Under the pieces are notes generated by a model. The model made no database searches. It saw only the letters and a list, made by a program, of their open reading frames with translations, and was not told where the DNA came from. A stretch of 64,000 bases of DNA from JAQUOT01 sp041651575 (GTDB lineage: Archaea; Nanobdellota; Nanobdellia; SCGC-AAA011-G17; JAFCDX01), in NCBI GenBank assembly GCA_041651575.1, contig JBAZJB010000001.1, positions 620,001 through 684,000 on the forward strand, in the 5' to 3' direction. Position 1 is the stretch's first letter, and each line of letters starts with the position of its first letter. Shown here piece after piece: positions 26,569 to 34,788 of this stretch. The translations under genes and the position numbers were made by a program.

Positions 26569-27156
26569 TTAAATAGATTTTGATGGCATAATGTATAATA
26601 TATCATCCCAAGTATTAACACGAAAAACTCTCTCATAATTTTCTGATTGTTTATTCCAAGGTTTATCCAATAATATTGAGATTATTCCTTCTTTAGAACA
26701 GTCCAAAGCATAATGTAAATTATCTTCTATGATAATGTTTACACCTAGTTTTTTACAAATTTCAGATTTTTTTACATTTCCATTATTTGCTGAAAAATCA
26801 TTACTAAAATAAATTTCTGAAAAAGAGTTTGGATAATATTTATTAATCCATTTTTCTGTATGAGCACGAAGGTTATCCCATCTAGAAGTAACTATAATTA
26901 AATTGTGTTTATTTTTTAATATATTTATTGCTTGTTGTGCACCAGGAATAGGTTTTATGTCTTCAGAATAACCTTTTTTAAAAAAATCATCTACAATTTG
27001 TATGGCTTCCTGTTTAGTTCCACCCCAAACTTCCCAAAAGTCATAACAATGAAATTGATCTATTTTTAAATCTTTATGATTTAATTTATTATAATAAGTT
27101 AAGACAGGAAATAAAAATTCTCCAAGAACCTCGTCTAAATCTACAGCAATTTTCAT
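26569..27156 (-). CDS. HAD-family 5'(3')-nucleotidase-like hydrolase
   Basis: HAD motif I DLDEVLGEF (residues 6-14, nucleophile Asp), motif II region IIVTSRWD, and IIIEDNLHYAL as the motif IV acidic site. The arrangement matches NT5C-type deoxyribonucleotidases, with a small helical cap between motifs. The likely role is nucleotide dephosphorylation. It ends 22 bases before the RadB-like start. Confidence 0.82.
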   Translation of the reverse strand: MKIAVDLDEVLGEFLFPVLTYYNKLNHKDLKIDQFHCYDFWEVWGGTKQEAIQIVDDFFKKGYSEDIKPIPGAQQAINILKNKHNLIIVTSRWDNLRAHTEKWINKYYPNSFSEIYFSNDFSANNGNVKKSEICKKLGVNIIIEDNLHYALDCSKEGIISILLDKPWNKQSENYERVFRVNTWDDILYIMPSKSI

Positions 27157-27209
27157 ATCTTTTACTCTTACTATAAATTTAAATAGATTCTGAAGCTAAA
27201 ACATATAGG

Positions 27210-27575
27210 ATGAAAGCATTATCTTTAAAACAACCTTGGGCTGAATTAATTTTACAAGGAAAGAAAACAATAGAACTTAGAAAATGGAAGACCAAGTTTA
27301 GAGGAAAGTTTTACATTCACGCTTCTGGAAGTATAGATGATAAATCAATGGAAAGGTATAATTTTAAAGATTTGCCAAAAAAATCACTAGTTGGAACAGC
27401 AGAACTTGTTGAGGTTATAACTTATACTAACAAAAAAGAATTTTTAAAAGATAAAAATAAACATTTGGCTTTAACAGATGAATGGGGAAAGTATGGTTTT
27501 GTATTAATTAATATAAAAAGAATAAAGCCTATTCCATATAAAGGACAACTTAATTTCTTTGAAGTAAAAGAGTAA
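27210..27575 (+). CDS. ASCH-domain protein
   Basis: Begins with the diagnostic LSLKQPWAELILQGKKTIELRKW (residues 4-26) of ASCH proteins, which have a PUA-like RNA-binding fold. 121 aa, a stand-alone domain. Some bacterial members (YqfB type) hydrolyse modified cytidine; the archaeal role is unclear. It diverges from the nucleotidase gene. Confidence 0.88.
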   Translation: MKALSLKQPWAELILQGKKTIELRKWKTKFRGKFYIHASGSIDDKSMERYNFKDLPKKSLVGTAELVEVITYTNKKEFLKDKNKHLALTDEWGKYGFVLINIKRIKPIPYKGQLNFFEVKE

Positions 27576-27587
27576 ACTTTCGCAAGA

Positions 27588-27599
27588 TTTATATATAAG
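27588..27599 (+). promoter_or_regulatory. TATA box of the AbrB-CDC48 operon
   Basis: TTTATATATAAG, 26 bases before the ATG at 27625. It fixes the transcript start within the adjoining inverted repeat. Confidence 0.65.
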
Positions 27600-27603
27600 T
27601 TGT

Positions 27604-27623
27604 GTATACACAGAAGTGTATAC
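27604..27623. promoter_or_regulatory. Operator-like perfect inverted repeat
   Basis: Arms GTATACAC (27604-27611) and GTGTATAC (27616-27623) around AGAA. It lies directly between the TATA box and the start codon, across the expected transcription start. The gene it precedes encodes an AbrB-type DNA-binding domain, so autorepression is a natural inference. Confidence 0.6.
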
Positions 27624-27624
27624 C

Positions 27625-28158
27625 ATGAAAGATATATTTGATTCAAAGGTTTTGTGTGAAAAGTGTAATACTTTAACTACAAAGAAAACTATGGTTAAAG
27701 ATGGTTTTCAAATTAGAATTCTAGAATGTCCTAAATGTGGTAATATATTATTCCATCCTGTTGATGTAGAAAAATACAACGAATTCAATAGAATAAAGAA
27801 AAAGCAATTCAATGTTAAATTAAGAATGGTTGGTAATTCTTATACAGTATCTATTCCTAAAGAAATTATAGATTTTTTCAATGAGGAAGAAGAGCAAAAA
27901 GATCCTTTTGAACAAATTCATAAGAAAATGAAGGAAGATATGGAAAGAATGAATAGAATGGTTACCTTAGCGTTTAAAGAAGCAAATACTTTATCCTTGA
28001 ATTTTGGTCCTGAAGGAAATTATGAAAGAACAATTGAAAAAGATGGAAACATTGTTACTGAAAAAGCAGAAACTAGAAAGCTACCAAATGGATTTATTAC
28101 AAAAAAGATTAGATTAATAAAGTCAAACAAAAACAAAAAGGAACTTGAAAATGAGTGA
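27625..28158 (+). CDS. Zinc-ribbon/SpoVT-AbrB-domain regulator
   Basis: The N-terminal CEKC...CPKC zinc ribbon (about residues 12-36) is followed by an AbrB swapped-hairpin domain (FNVKLRMVGNSYTVSIPKEII, about 57-79) and a charged helical C-terminus. I use the ATG at 27625; the upstream GTG at 27616 lies inside the palindrome. It overlaps the cdc48 start and leads a run of same-strand genes. Likely an autoregulated repressor of the operon. Confidence 0.78.
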   Translation: MKDIFDSKVLCEKCNTLTTKKTMVKDGFQIRILECPKCGNILFHPVDVEKYNEFNRIKKKQFNVKLRMVGNSYTVSIPKEIIDFFNEEEEQKDPFEQIHKKMKEDMERMNRMVTLAFKEANTLSLNFGPEGNYERTIEKDGNIVTEKAETRKLPNGFITKKIRLIKSNKNKKELENE

Positions 28159-30427
28159 AGTCAAATTAAAAGTTATGGAAGCACTGCAGGAAGAAGCATA
28201 CAAAGGTATTGTTAGAATTGATGCTCAAACCATGAAAGATATTGGAGTTCATGTAGGTGATATTATAGAAATTGAATCAGGAAAGAAAACAGTGGGTATT
28301 GTTGATAGAGCTTATCCTACTGATGTTGGTCAATCTGTTATTAGAATGGATGGTATTATAAGAAAAAATGCAAAAACTTCTATTGGAGAATTTGTTACAA
28401 TAAGAAAAGCAGATGTTAAAGAAGCAAAAAGCATTACAATCGCTCCTGCACAGCAAGGAATTATGGTTCAAGCAGATCCTGAAGTTTTCAAAAATGGATT
28501 ACTTGGAAGAGCTGTTGTAAAAGGAGATCAAATTTCTCTTGGTGGTGGAGCTAGGAGAAGAAGAACATTTAGTGGAAGTCCTTTTGAAGATATTTTTGAT
28601 GTGTTTGAATCTAATTTTGGAAATTTTGGAATGGGTGGATTAAAATTTGTTGTAATTAATACTGCTCCTAAAGATGGAGTTATAATTACTGAAAATACTC
28701 AGATAAAAGTTAATCCAAAAGCAATGGAAGTTGATGAAGAAACAAAAATTATTGATGTTACTTATGAAGATGTTGGTGGATTAGAAGAAGAAGTAAAAAA
28801 AGTTAGAGAAATGATAGAACTTCCTATGAGACATCCTGAATTATTTAAAGCTCTTGGTATTGATCCTCCAAAAGGAGTTTTATTACACGGTCCACCTGGA
28901 ACAGGAAAAACATTATTAGCTAAAGCTGTTGCATCAGAAACAGAAGCAAATTTTATGTTGATTAATGGTCCTGAAATCATGAATAAATTTTATGGTGAAT
29001 CTGAGAAAAAAGTAAGAGCTATTTTTGAAGAAGCAGAAAAAAGTGCACCTTCTATTATATTCATTGATGAAATTGATGCTATTGCTCCAAAAAGAGAAGA
29101 AGTTCAAGGTGAAGTTGAACGTAGAGTTGTTTCACAATTATTAACAATGATGGATGGATTAAAAGGTAGAGGTAATGTAGTTGTTATTGGAGCTACTAAC
29201 AGACCAAATTCAATTGATCCTGCTTTAAGAAGACCTGGTAGATTTGATAGAGAAATACAAATTGGAATTCCAAATAAAATTGGAAGATTAAATATTTTAA
29301 AAATTCATACAAGAAACATGCCATTAACAGAAGATGTTAATTTAGAAAACTTGGCTGAAATTACTCATGGTTTTGTTGGTGCTGATGTAGAAAGTTTATG
29401 TAAAGAAGCTGCTATGAGTGTATTAAGAAATATATTACCTTCAATAAAATTAAAAGAAAAAGAAGCTTTACCAAAAGAAGTTCTTAATAAATTAAAAATT
29501 ACTATGGATGATTTCAAAAATGCTTTAAAAATTGTTAGACCTAGTGCTATGCGTGAAGTACTTGTTGAAATTCCAAATGTACACTGGTTTGATATTGGTG
29601 GATTAGAAGAATTAAAACAAGAATTAAAAGAAGCAGTTGAATTGCCATTGAAAAATCCTAAAGCTTTTTCCAAATTAGGAATAAAAGCTACAAAAGGAGT
29701 TTTGATTTATGGTCCTCCTGGAACAGGAAAAACTTTACTTGCTAAAGCTGTTGCTAATGAATCTCAAGCTAATTTTATTTTAGTTAGAGGTCCTGAATTG
29801 TTAGATAAGTTTGTTGGAGAATCTGAAAAAGGTGTTAGAAAAATATTTGAAAAAGCAAGACAAGCTAGTCCTGCTATTGTATTTTTTGATGAAATAGATT
29901 CTATTGCACCAAGAAGAGGTTCACAAGGAACAGATGCAGGTGTGACAGAAAGAGTTGTTAATACTATTTTGACTGAAATGGATGGACTTGAAGAATTATC
30001 TGATATTGTTGTAATAGCTGCTACTAATAGACCTGATTTGATTGATCCTGCTTTACTTAGACCAGGAAGATTTGATAGAATTATATTTACAGGAATGCCT
30101 GATAAAGAATCAAGATTGCAGATATTAAAATTACATACTGCTAAAATGCCTTTGGCTAAAGATGTTAAACTTGATAAATTAGCAGAATTGACAGAAGGAT
30201 TTATGGGAGCAGATATTGAAGGTCTTTGCAGAGAGGCTGGATTATTGACTTTAAGAATGGATCTTAAGGCTAATGAAATTGGCATGGAAATGTTTGAAAA
30301 AGCTCTTGAAAAAACCAAACCTTCTGTTTCAGAAGATGACTTGAAAAGGTATAAGGCAATTGAAGAGCAGTATTTGAAAAAAGCAAGAAGTGCTACTTTA
30401 GAGAATAGACAAGAGTATTTTGGATAA
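28151..30427 (+). CDS. cdc48: CDC48/VAT-type AAA+ ATPase
   Basis: Canonical archaeal p97: N-domain (about 1-190), then D1 and D2 AAA modules. Each has GPPGTGKT (near residues 247 and 523), a Walker B (FIDEID, FFDEID) and a second region of homology with GATNRP/AATNRP. It unfolds or segregates protein substrates for degradation. The ATG at 28151 lies inside the end of the AbrB gene (8-base overlap). 758 aa. The following genes are spaced one base apart. Confidence 0.97.
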   Translation: MSEVKLKVMEALQEEAYKGIVRIDAQTMKDIGVHVGDIIEIESGKKTVGIVDRAYPTDVGQSVIRMDGIIRKNAKTSIGEFVTIRKADVKEAKSITIAPAQQGIMVQADPEVFKNGLLGRAVVKGDQISLGGGARRRRTFSGSPFEDIFDVFESNFGNFGMGGLKFVVINTAPKDGVIITENTQIKVNPKAMEVDEETKIIDVTYEDVGGLEEEVKKVREMIELPMRHPELFKALGIDPPKGVLLHGPPGTGKTLLAKAVASETEANFMLINGPEIMNKFYGESEKKVRAIFEEAEKSAPSIIFIDEIDAIAPKREEVQGEVERRVVSQLLTMMDGLKGRGNVVVIGATNRPNSIDPALRRPGRFDREIQIGIPNKIGRLNILKIHTRNMPLTEDVNLENLAEITHGFVGADVESLCKEAAMSVLRNILPSIKLKEKEALPKEVLNKLKITMDDFKNALKIVRPSAMREVLVEIPNVHWFDIGGLEELKQELKEAVELPLKNPKAFSKLGIKATKGVLIYGPPGTGKTLLAKAVANESQANFILVRGPELLDKFVGESEKGVRKIFEKARQASPAIVFFDEIDSIAPRRGSQGTDAGVTERVVNTILTEMDGLEELSDIVVIAATNRPDLIDPALLRPGRFDRIIFTGMPDKESRLQILKLHTAKMPLAKDVKLDKLAELTEGFMGADIEGLCREAGLLTLRMDLKANEIGMEMFEKALEKTKPSVSEDDLKRYKAIEEQYLKKARSATLENRQEYFG

Positions 30428-30428
30428 A

Positions 30429-30737
30429 ATGAAAACGTTATTGGAACTAAAGAAAGAACTGCAAGATCTCCAAAACAAACATAAAGATATATCTGATAGA
30501 ATAGAAACACAAAATAAGATTGATAAATTAAAGGAACAAATTATATTATTAGAATTAAAAAAGATTAAACCTGCAAAAAAAGTTAATAATCCTGTTTTGA
30601 AGGTTATTAAAACTATTTTTATAGGATTTGGTAAAACAGGAAAGTATATTTGGAATAATGGTTTGAAAGGAATGTTTGAACATTTAGGAAGAGCAGGGAT
30701 TAAAATGCACAATCTTGATAATAAAAAAAAGAAATAA
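30429..30737 (+). CDS. Small helical coiled-coil protein
   Basis: The N-terminal 50 residues form a charged coiled coil (LELKKELQDLQNKHKDI...), followed by a weakly hydrophobic segment (VLKVIKTIFIGFGKTGKYIW) and a basic end. The start is the ATG at 30429, one base after the cdc48 stop. No family recognised; the position suggests a CDC48-coupled product. Confidence 0.6.
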   Translation: MKTLLELKKELQDLQNKHKDISDRIETQNKIDKLKEQIILLELKKIKPAKKVNNPVLKVIKTIFIGFGKTGKYIWNNGLKGMFEHLGRAGIKMHNLDNKKKK

Positions 30738-30738
30738 A

Positions 30739-31386
30739 ATGAGCTTTAAACTATCCCCCAGTTCGTTATCTTTAATGGAAGATTGTCCTAGATGTTTTTG
30801 GCTTACACAACATAAAGTCTGGTCAAGACCTGCATCTATATTTCCTTCTTTACCTTCTGGAATGGATTCTATTTTAAAGAAACATTTTGATAAATTTATG
30901 GAAAAAGGAGAATTACCTCCTGAATTGAATAAATCTGAGTGTAAAGGTAGTTGTAGCTTGTTTAATGATCAGGAAAAACTAAGTATTTGGAGAAGCAATT
31001 TTAAAGGCATTTCTTTTACTGATAAAGAGGGAAATATATTACATGGGGCTATTGATAATATACTTGTTAAAGGAAAGAAATTGATTGTTTTGGATTATAA
31101 GACTAGAGGATTTCCATTAAAAGAAGATACTCATGAACATTATCAGAATCAACTGGATATTTATAATTTTTTACTTAGAAAAAATGGATATGAAACAGAA
31201 GATTATGGTTTTTTATTGTTTTATCATCCTAAAGAAGTTTTAGAAAATGGGGATGTTGTTTTTAATACTGATCTTAAGAAGATGAAAATTGATGTTGATA
31301 ACGCTAAGAAAATATTTATTAAGGCTATTGAGTTGCTAAATAAGGATTGTCCTACTAAACATTGTGTTTGGTGCGAGGGGAAATAA
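30739..31386 (+). CDS. Cas4/RecB-like PD-(D/E)XK nuclease with cysteine cluster
   Basis: Contains CPRC near the N-terminus (about residues 17-20), the nuclease core HGAIDNILV...LIVLDYKTRG (Asp, then DxK), the QNQLDIYNFLL motif IV, and a C-terminal CPTKHCVWC. The split cysteines suit a Cas4/AddB-style iron-sulfur cluster. Start at ATG 30739 (one-base gap). No cas1/cas2 or CRISPR repeats are in the window, so this is a stand-alone nuclease, perhaps for DNA repair or defence. Confidence 0.82.
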   Translation: MSFKLSPSSLSLMEDCPRCFWLTQHKVWSRPASIFPSLPSGMDSILKKHFDKFMEKGELPPELNKSECKGSCSLFNDQEKLSIWRSNFKGISFTDKEGNILHGAIDNILVKGKKLIVLDYKTRGFPLKEDTHEHYQNQLDIYNFLLRKNGYETEDYGFLLFYHPKEVLENGDVVFNTDLKKMKIDVDNAKKIFIKAIELLNKDCPTKHCVWCEGK

Positions 31387-31387
31387 G

Positions 31388-34300
31388 ATGGAAAATTTGT
31401 TTTTAACAGATCAGGATGTTATAAAGATTTTTAAAGAACATTTAAAAATAGAAAGCAGGGTTATTCCAATAGAAGAATTATTTAAGATTAGAAATAAAAA
31501 TAAAATAGATTTTAAACCTTATTACCAGAGAAATTATGTTTGGAATAATGAAAAAGCATCATATTTTATCGAAAGTTTATTAATTGGAACAGAAATTCCC
31601 CCACTCATTTTTTTCCATGGAAACAATAATAATATTGAGATTATTGATGGTAGGCAAAGATTTGAAACAATATATAATTTTTTAGAAGATAAATTAACAT
31701 TAAATGAAAAGGGTTTAATTATACTTAAAAGTTTAGATAAAATAAAGTATTCTAAATTGGCCCCAGAATTATTAACTAGATTTTTAGAATCTAAGATTAG
31801 GGTAATTGATTTTAAATTAATTAATGAACCTAAATTGGATATAAAAAAAGAAGATTTAATTAAAAAAGAAATTTTCAGAAGGTATAATTCAGGAATAACT
31901 CCTTTGAGAAGGTCCGATGTAGATAAAGCCGTTTTCATAGACGATCCCATTACTAAAAAGCTAAAAGATAAATTTGTTGCAGATAAAGATTTTTATTTAA
32001 AAAATGTAGTGCTATTTTATCCCAAAAAAAGGGATTATAATAGTAAATCTACATTAGAAGAATTAATTTCTAAGATTAGATTATTACTCGTTCTTCATTT
32101 AATACCTACTAAATATTATTCTACATTAAAAAATAGAAAAGATATAATGAATATGCTTTATAATAAATATTCCGAAGAGCAAGAAGATTTAACCTCTTTT
32201 TTAAATGAATATGAAAAAAAGATATCCTATATTAATAATATTAAAAATAGTTTCAGTACAGATAATTATAACCAATTAATGTCAGAATGTCTTTTTTGGG
32301 TTTTTAATGTTATTGAAAATGAAGGGTACTCATTAAAAGACATTTTAGATGTACCTTTTATAGAAAGTATATCTAAGAGTTTAGAAAATAATTGTGATAT
32401 TTATAGTGAAAAAAATTCACATTTTTTTAAAGAATTTAATCAAAGATATAGATTTACTTTAGAGATATTTGAAAAAAAATTAATGAAAGATTTTAAAATT
32501 TATTTAGACTTATATAATGCTAAAGAAGTGAGGGATAACATTGACTTATCCAAAACTGATGAAAAGGCAGGAATTTTAGAAAATTCATTTATTACAAAAC
32601 CTGCTCCAATGGATATGACCATAGAATCTATAATTATTAAGATGGAAAGGAATAATTTTAAGGTTAGGCCTATCTATCAAAGAAGCGAAGTTATGAACAT
32701 AAGCAAAGCTTCCTCTTTAATTGAAAGTATTTTATTGGATATAAAATTACCTCCTATATTTATTTATAAAAATAAAAATTCTGTTTCGGAAGTAGTTGAT
32801 GGACAACAAAGAATTTTAGCTATTTTAGGTTTTATTGGAAAAAGTTATAAAGATGAAAATGGAAATATAGTTAAATCTAATAAAAATGATTTTAAATTAA
32901 AAAATTTAACCATTTTAAAAGAATTAAATGGTCTTAAATTTAGTCAACTAGAAGAAAAATATCAAAATAGGATATTAGATTTTAATTTATTCATTGTTGA
33001 AATTGATTCTTCAATTAATGAAAACTTTAATCCAATAGATTTATTTATAAGACTTAATTCTAAACCTTACCCTATTAAAGAAAATACTTTTGAAATGTGG
33101 AATTCATATGTGGATATAGAGATAATTAAAAAAATAAAGGAAAATACTAAAAAAATAGAAAATTGGTTTTATATTAAAAAACCCGAAAGTGATAAAAGGA
33201 TGGAAAATGAAGAGTTGTATACCACCTTAGTTTATATAAATTATATGCAAGAGTATCAATCTGAGAAATTTTCTAAGATAGTTGATATTCATAAAAGGGA
33301 TGATAGAATTAATTGTAGGATTTCTGATAAAAAGGATATTTCAAAGGTATTAAATTATTCTTCTATAGATGAAAATGAAAAAGAAAAATTTATTGCTTCT
33401 ATAAAAAATATTGAAGCAATTATGTTAAAAATCAAGACTTTATTAATAAGATCAAATATAGAAGAAGGAAAATTAGATAATTATCTAGAAAGTGAATTGG
33501 ATAAATTATTCTATTTAAAAGCTAGGAGAAGATTACAAAATTTTTATCTTTTATACCCATTGATTAAAAGTATTAATTTAGAAAGAGTTAGAGAAAAAAG
33601 AGAAGAACTTTTTAATGATATTCTTGAGACTTATAAAAGAACCTCGAACCTTAAAGAAAATGAGGATGAGGAAGTTTATTTTGAAAAAATATCTTTATTG
33701 GATGATAAATGGACGCGTGACAAAAGGAAAATAATATTAACTTTAGAAGAAAAGAAACAAATATTATTAAATCAAAAAAATTTCTGTCCACTTTGTAATT
33801 CAGTTCTTTTCCATGGGGAAGATATCGAAGTAGACCATATAATTCCCATTTCCATGGGGGGAAAAGATAAAATAGAGAATTTACAAATTACTCATAAGGA
33901 TTGTAACAGGAAAAAAGGAACTAAAAACATTAAAAAATATTTATATGAACCCATTAATTTAGAGGATATTGAAGTATACTTATCTAAGCACGAAAATGAA
34001 AATTTAGAATTTAAATCTACTTTATCCTGGAATATTAAAGGTAAATTAAGAGATACTGAAATTGAAAATTCGGTATTAAAAACTATAGCTGCTTTTAATA
34101 ACTTTGATGGGGGGGTATTACTAATAGGAATTGATGATAATAAGAATATATTGGGATTAGATTATGATTTTAAGGAAGGAAATTTAAAAGATGTAGACAA
34201 ATTTGAGAATCATTTAAGGAATATTATCAAAGAAAGATTAATAGCAGAACAATGGTATATATCAAAAAACTTCAAAATTTCTTTTGAAAACATTGAAAAT

Positions 34301-34447
34301 AAAATAGTTTGTATAATTAAAATTGATAAGGGCACAAAACCAATATATACTAAAGATAACAAATTTTTCATAAGAAACGGAAATAGAACTATTCAGTTAG
34401 AACTCAGCGAAATTGTACAATATGTAAAAAATAATTTTGAAGAGTGA
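31388..34447 (+). CDS. DUF262-DUF262-HNH-AlbA_2 fusion, putative defence nuclease
   Basis: A 1019-aa protein with four parts. The first DUF262 domain (about 35-230) has YYQRNYVW and DGRQR near 86. The second (about 410-600) has IYQRSEV and DGQQR near 470. The HNH nuclease (about 790-845) has CPLC, EVDH near 813 and CNRKKG. The C-terminal Schlafen-type AlbA_2 domain (about 865-1019) has LEFKS and FNNFDGGVLLIGIDD. DUF262 is the NTP-dependent sensing domain of GmrSD, SspE and BrxU. I start at ATG 31388, one base after the Cas4-like stop. No equivalent architecture is known to me. Confidence 0.85.
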   Translation: MENLFLTDQDVIKIFKEHLKIESRVIPIEELFKIRNKNKIDFKPYYQRNYVWNNEKASYFIESLLIGTEIPPLIFFHGNNNNIEIIDGRQRFETIYNFLEDKLTLNEKGLIILKSLDKIKYSKLAPELLTRFLESKIRVIDFKLINEPKLDIKKEDLIKKEIFRRYNSGITPLRRSDVDKAVFIDDPITKKLKDKFVADKDFYLKNVVLFYPKKRDYNSKSTLEELISKIRLLLVLHLIPTKYYSTLKNRKDIMNMLYNKYSEEQEDLTSFLNEYEKKISYINNIKNSFSTDNYNQLMSECLFWVFNVIENEGYSLKDILDVPFIESISKSLENNCDIYSEKNSHFFKEFNQRYRFTLEIFEKKLMKDFKIYLDLYNAKEVRDNIDLSKTDEKAGILENSFITKPAPMDMTIESIIIKMERNNFKVRPIYQRSEVMNISKASSLIESILLDIKLPPIFIYKNKNSVSEVVDGQQRILAILGFIGKSYKDENGNIVKSNKNDFKLKNLTILKELNGLKFSQLEEKYQNRILDFNLFIVEIDSSINENFNPIDLFIRLNSKPYPIKENTFEMWNSYVDIEIIKKIKENTKKIENWFYIKKPESDKRMENEELYTTLVYINYMQEYQSEKFSKIVDIHKRDDRINCRISDKKDISKVLNYSSIDENEKEKFIASIKNIEAIMLKIKTLLIRSNIEEGKLDNYLESELDKLFYLKARRRLQNFYLLYPLIKSINLERVREKREELFNDILETYKRTSNLKENEDEEVYFEKISLLDDKWTRDKRKIILTLEEKKQILLNQKNFCPLCNSVLFHGEDIEVDHIIPISMGGKDKIENLQITHKDCNRKKGTKNIKKYLYEPINLEDIEVYLSKHENENLEFKSTLSWNIKGKLRDTEIENSVLKTIAAFNNFDGGVLLIGIDDNKNILGLDYDFKEGNLKDVDKFENHLRNIIKERLIAEQWYISKNFKISFENIENKIVCIIKIDKGTKPIYTKDNKFFIRNGNRTIQLELSEIVQYVKNNFEE

Positions 34448-34498
34448 GTTATTAACTCAAGATTGCCCAAAGAAAACCTGGGAATGGCGTGAAGGGAA

Positions 34499-34660
34499 AT
34501 GAAAAAATTAAAAAAACCAATAAAATTAGAAGATTTATATTATAATACAAAAGGTCCAATTAAAACAATAACTTTTAACACTTTCAAAACAGTAACTTTT
34601 GGTAAACTAAAGAGCGCTATAACTGGAAAAGAAATAACTCTAAGAAAAAAGAAAAAATGA
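34499..34660 (+). CDS. Possible small basic protein, 53 aa
   Basis: ATG at 34499 to TGA at 34658-34660. The product is basic with a Lys/Arg tail (RKKKK) and a Thr/Phe-rich centre (TITFNTFKTVTFGKL). GAAGGGAA just upstream could act in ribosome binding. Its placement between two defence loci is suggestive, but coding status rests only on the open frame and plausible composition. Confidence 0.45.
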   Translation: MKKLKKPIKLEDLYYNTKGPIKTITFNTFKTVTFGKLKSAITGKEITLRKKKK

Positions 34661-34724
34661 GAATTAAAATGATATCCCCTATTTATAGGCCTTATAACCT
34701 TTGTTTTTAAGCATAATAAACAAT

Positions 34725-34752
34725 CATTAAGTTAAAAATAATAGACTTAATG
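34725..34752. promoter_or_regulatory. Inverted repeat upstream of the hsd promoter
   Basis: Perfect arms CATTAAGT (34725-34732) and ACTTAATG (34745-34752), 12-base spacer, ending ten bases before the TATA box. Candidate operator for the restriction-modification operon. Confidence 0.5.
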
Positions 34753-34762
34753 AATTAACAAC

Positions 34763-34775
34763 CTTTATATATAAG
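34763..34775 (+). promoter_or_regulatory. TATA box of the type I R-M operon
   Basis: CTTTATATATAAG, 26 bases from its start to the ATG at 34789 and 32 to the in-frame ATG at 34795. Suggests a leaderless hsdM transcript. Confidence 0.65.
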
Positions 34776-34788
34776 TTCTACATTTCTA

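Larger units (their letters stand above)
34448..34788. other. Intergenic stretch between the DUF262 fusion and hsdM
   Basis: It holds a 53-codon reading frame (34499-34660), then about 60 AT-rich bases, an inverted repeat (34725-34752) and the hsdM TATA box (34763-34775). No transposase remnant or tRNA is visible. Confidence 0.7.

Noticed and set aside
26547..26636. Longer N-terminus for the RadB-like ATPase
   Set aside because: It overlaps the upstream nucleotidase gene and the likely TATA box; the ATG at 26546 begins the RecA core.
29764..30510. 248-codon minus-strand frame opposite cdc48
   Set aside because: It is the mirror of a highly conserved AAA+ coding region; its composition is that of a shadow frame.
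30739..31386. Cas4-like gene as a sign of a CRISPR-Cas locus
   Set aside because: No regularly spaced repeat array, cas1, cas2 or effector gene is visible anywhere in the window.
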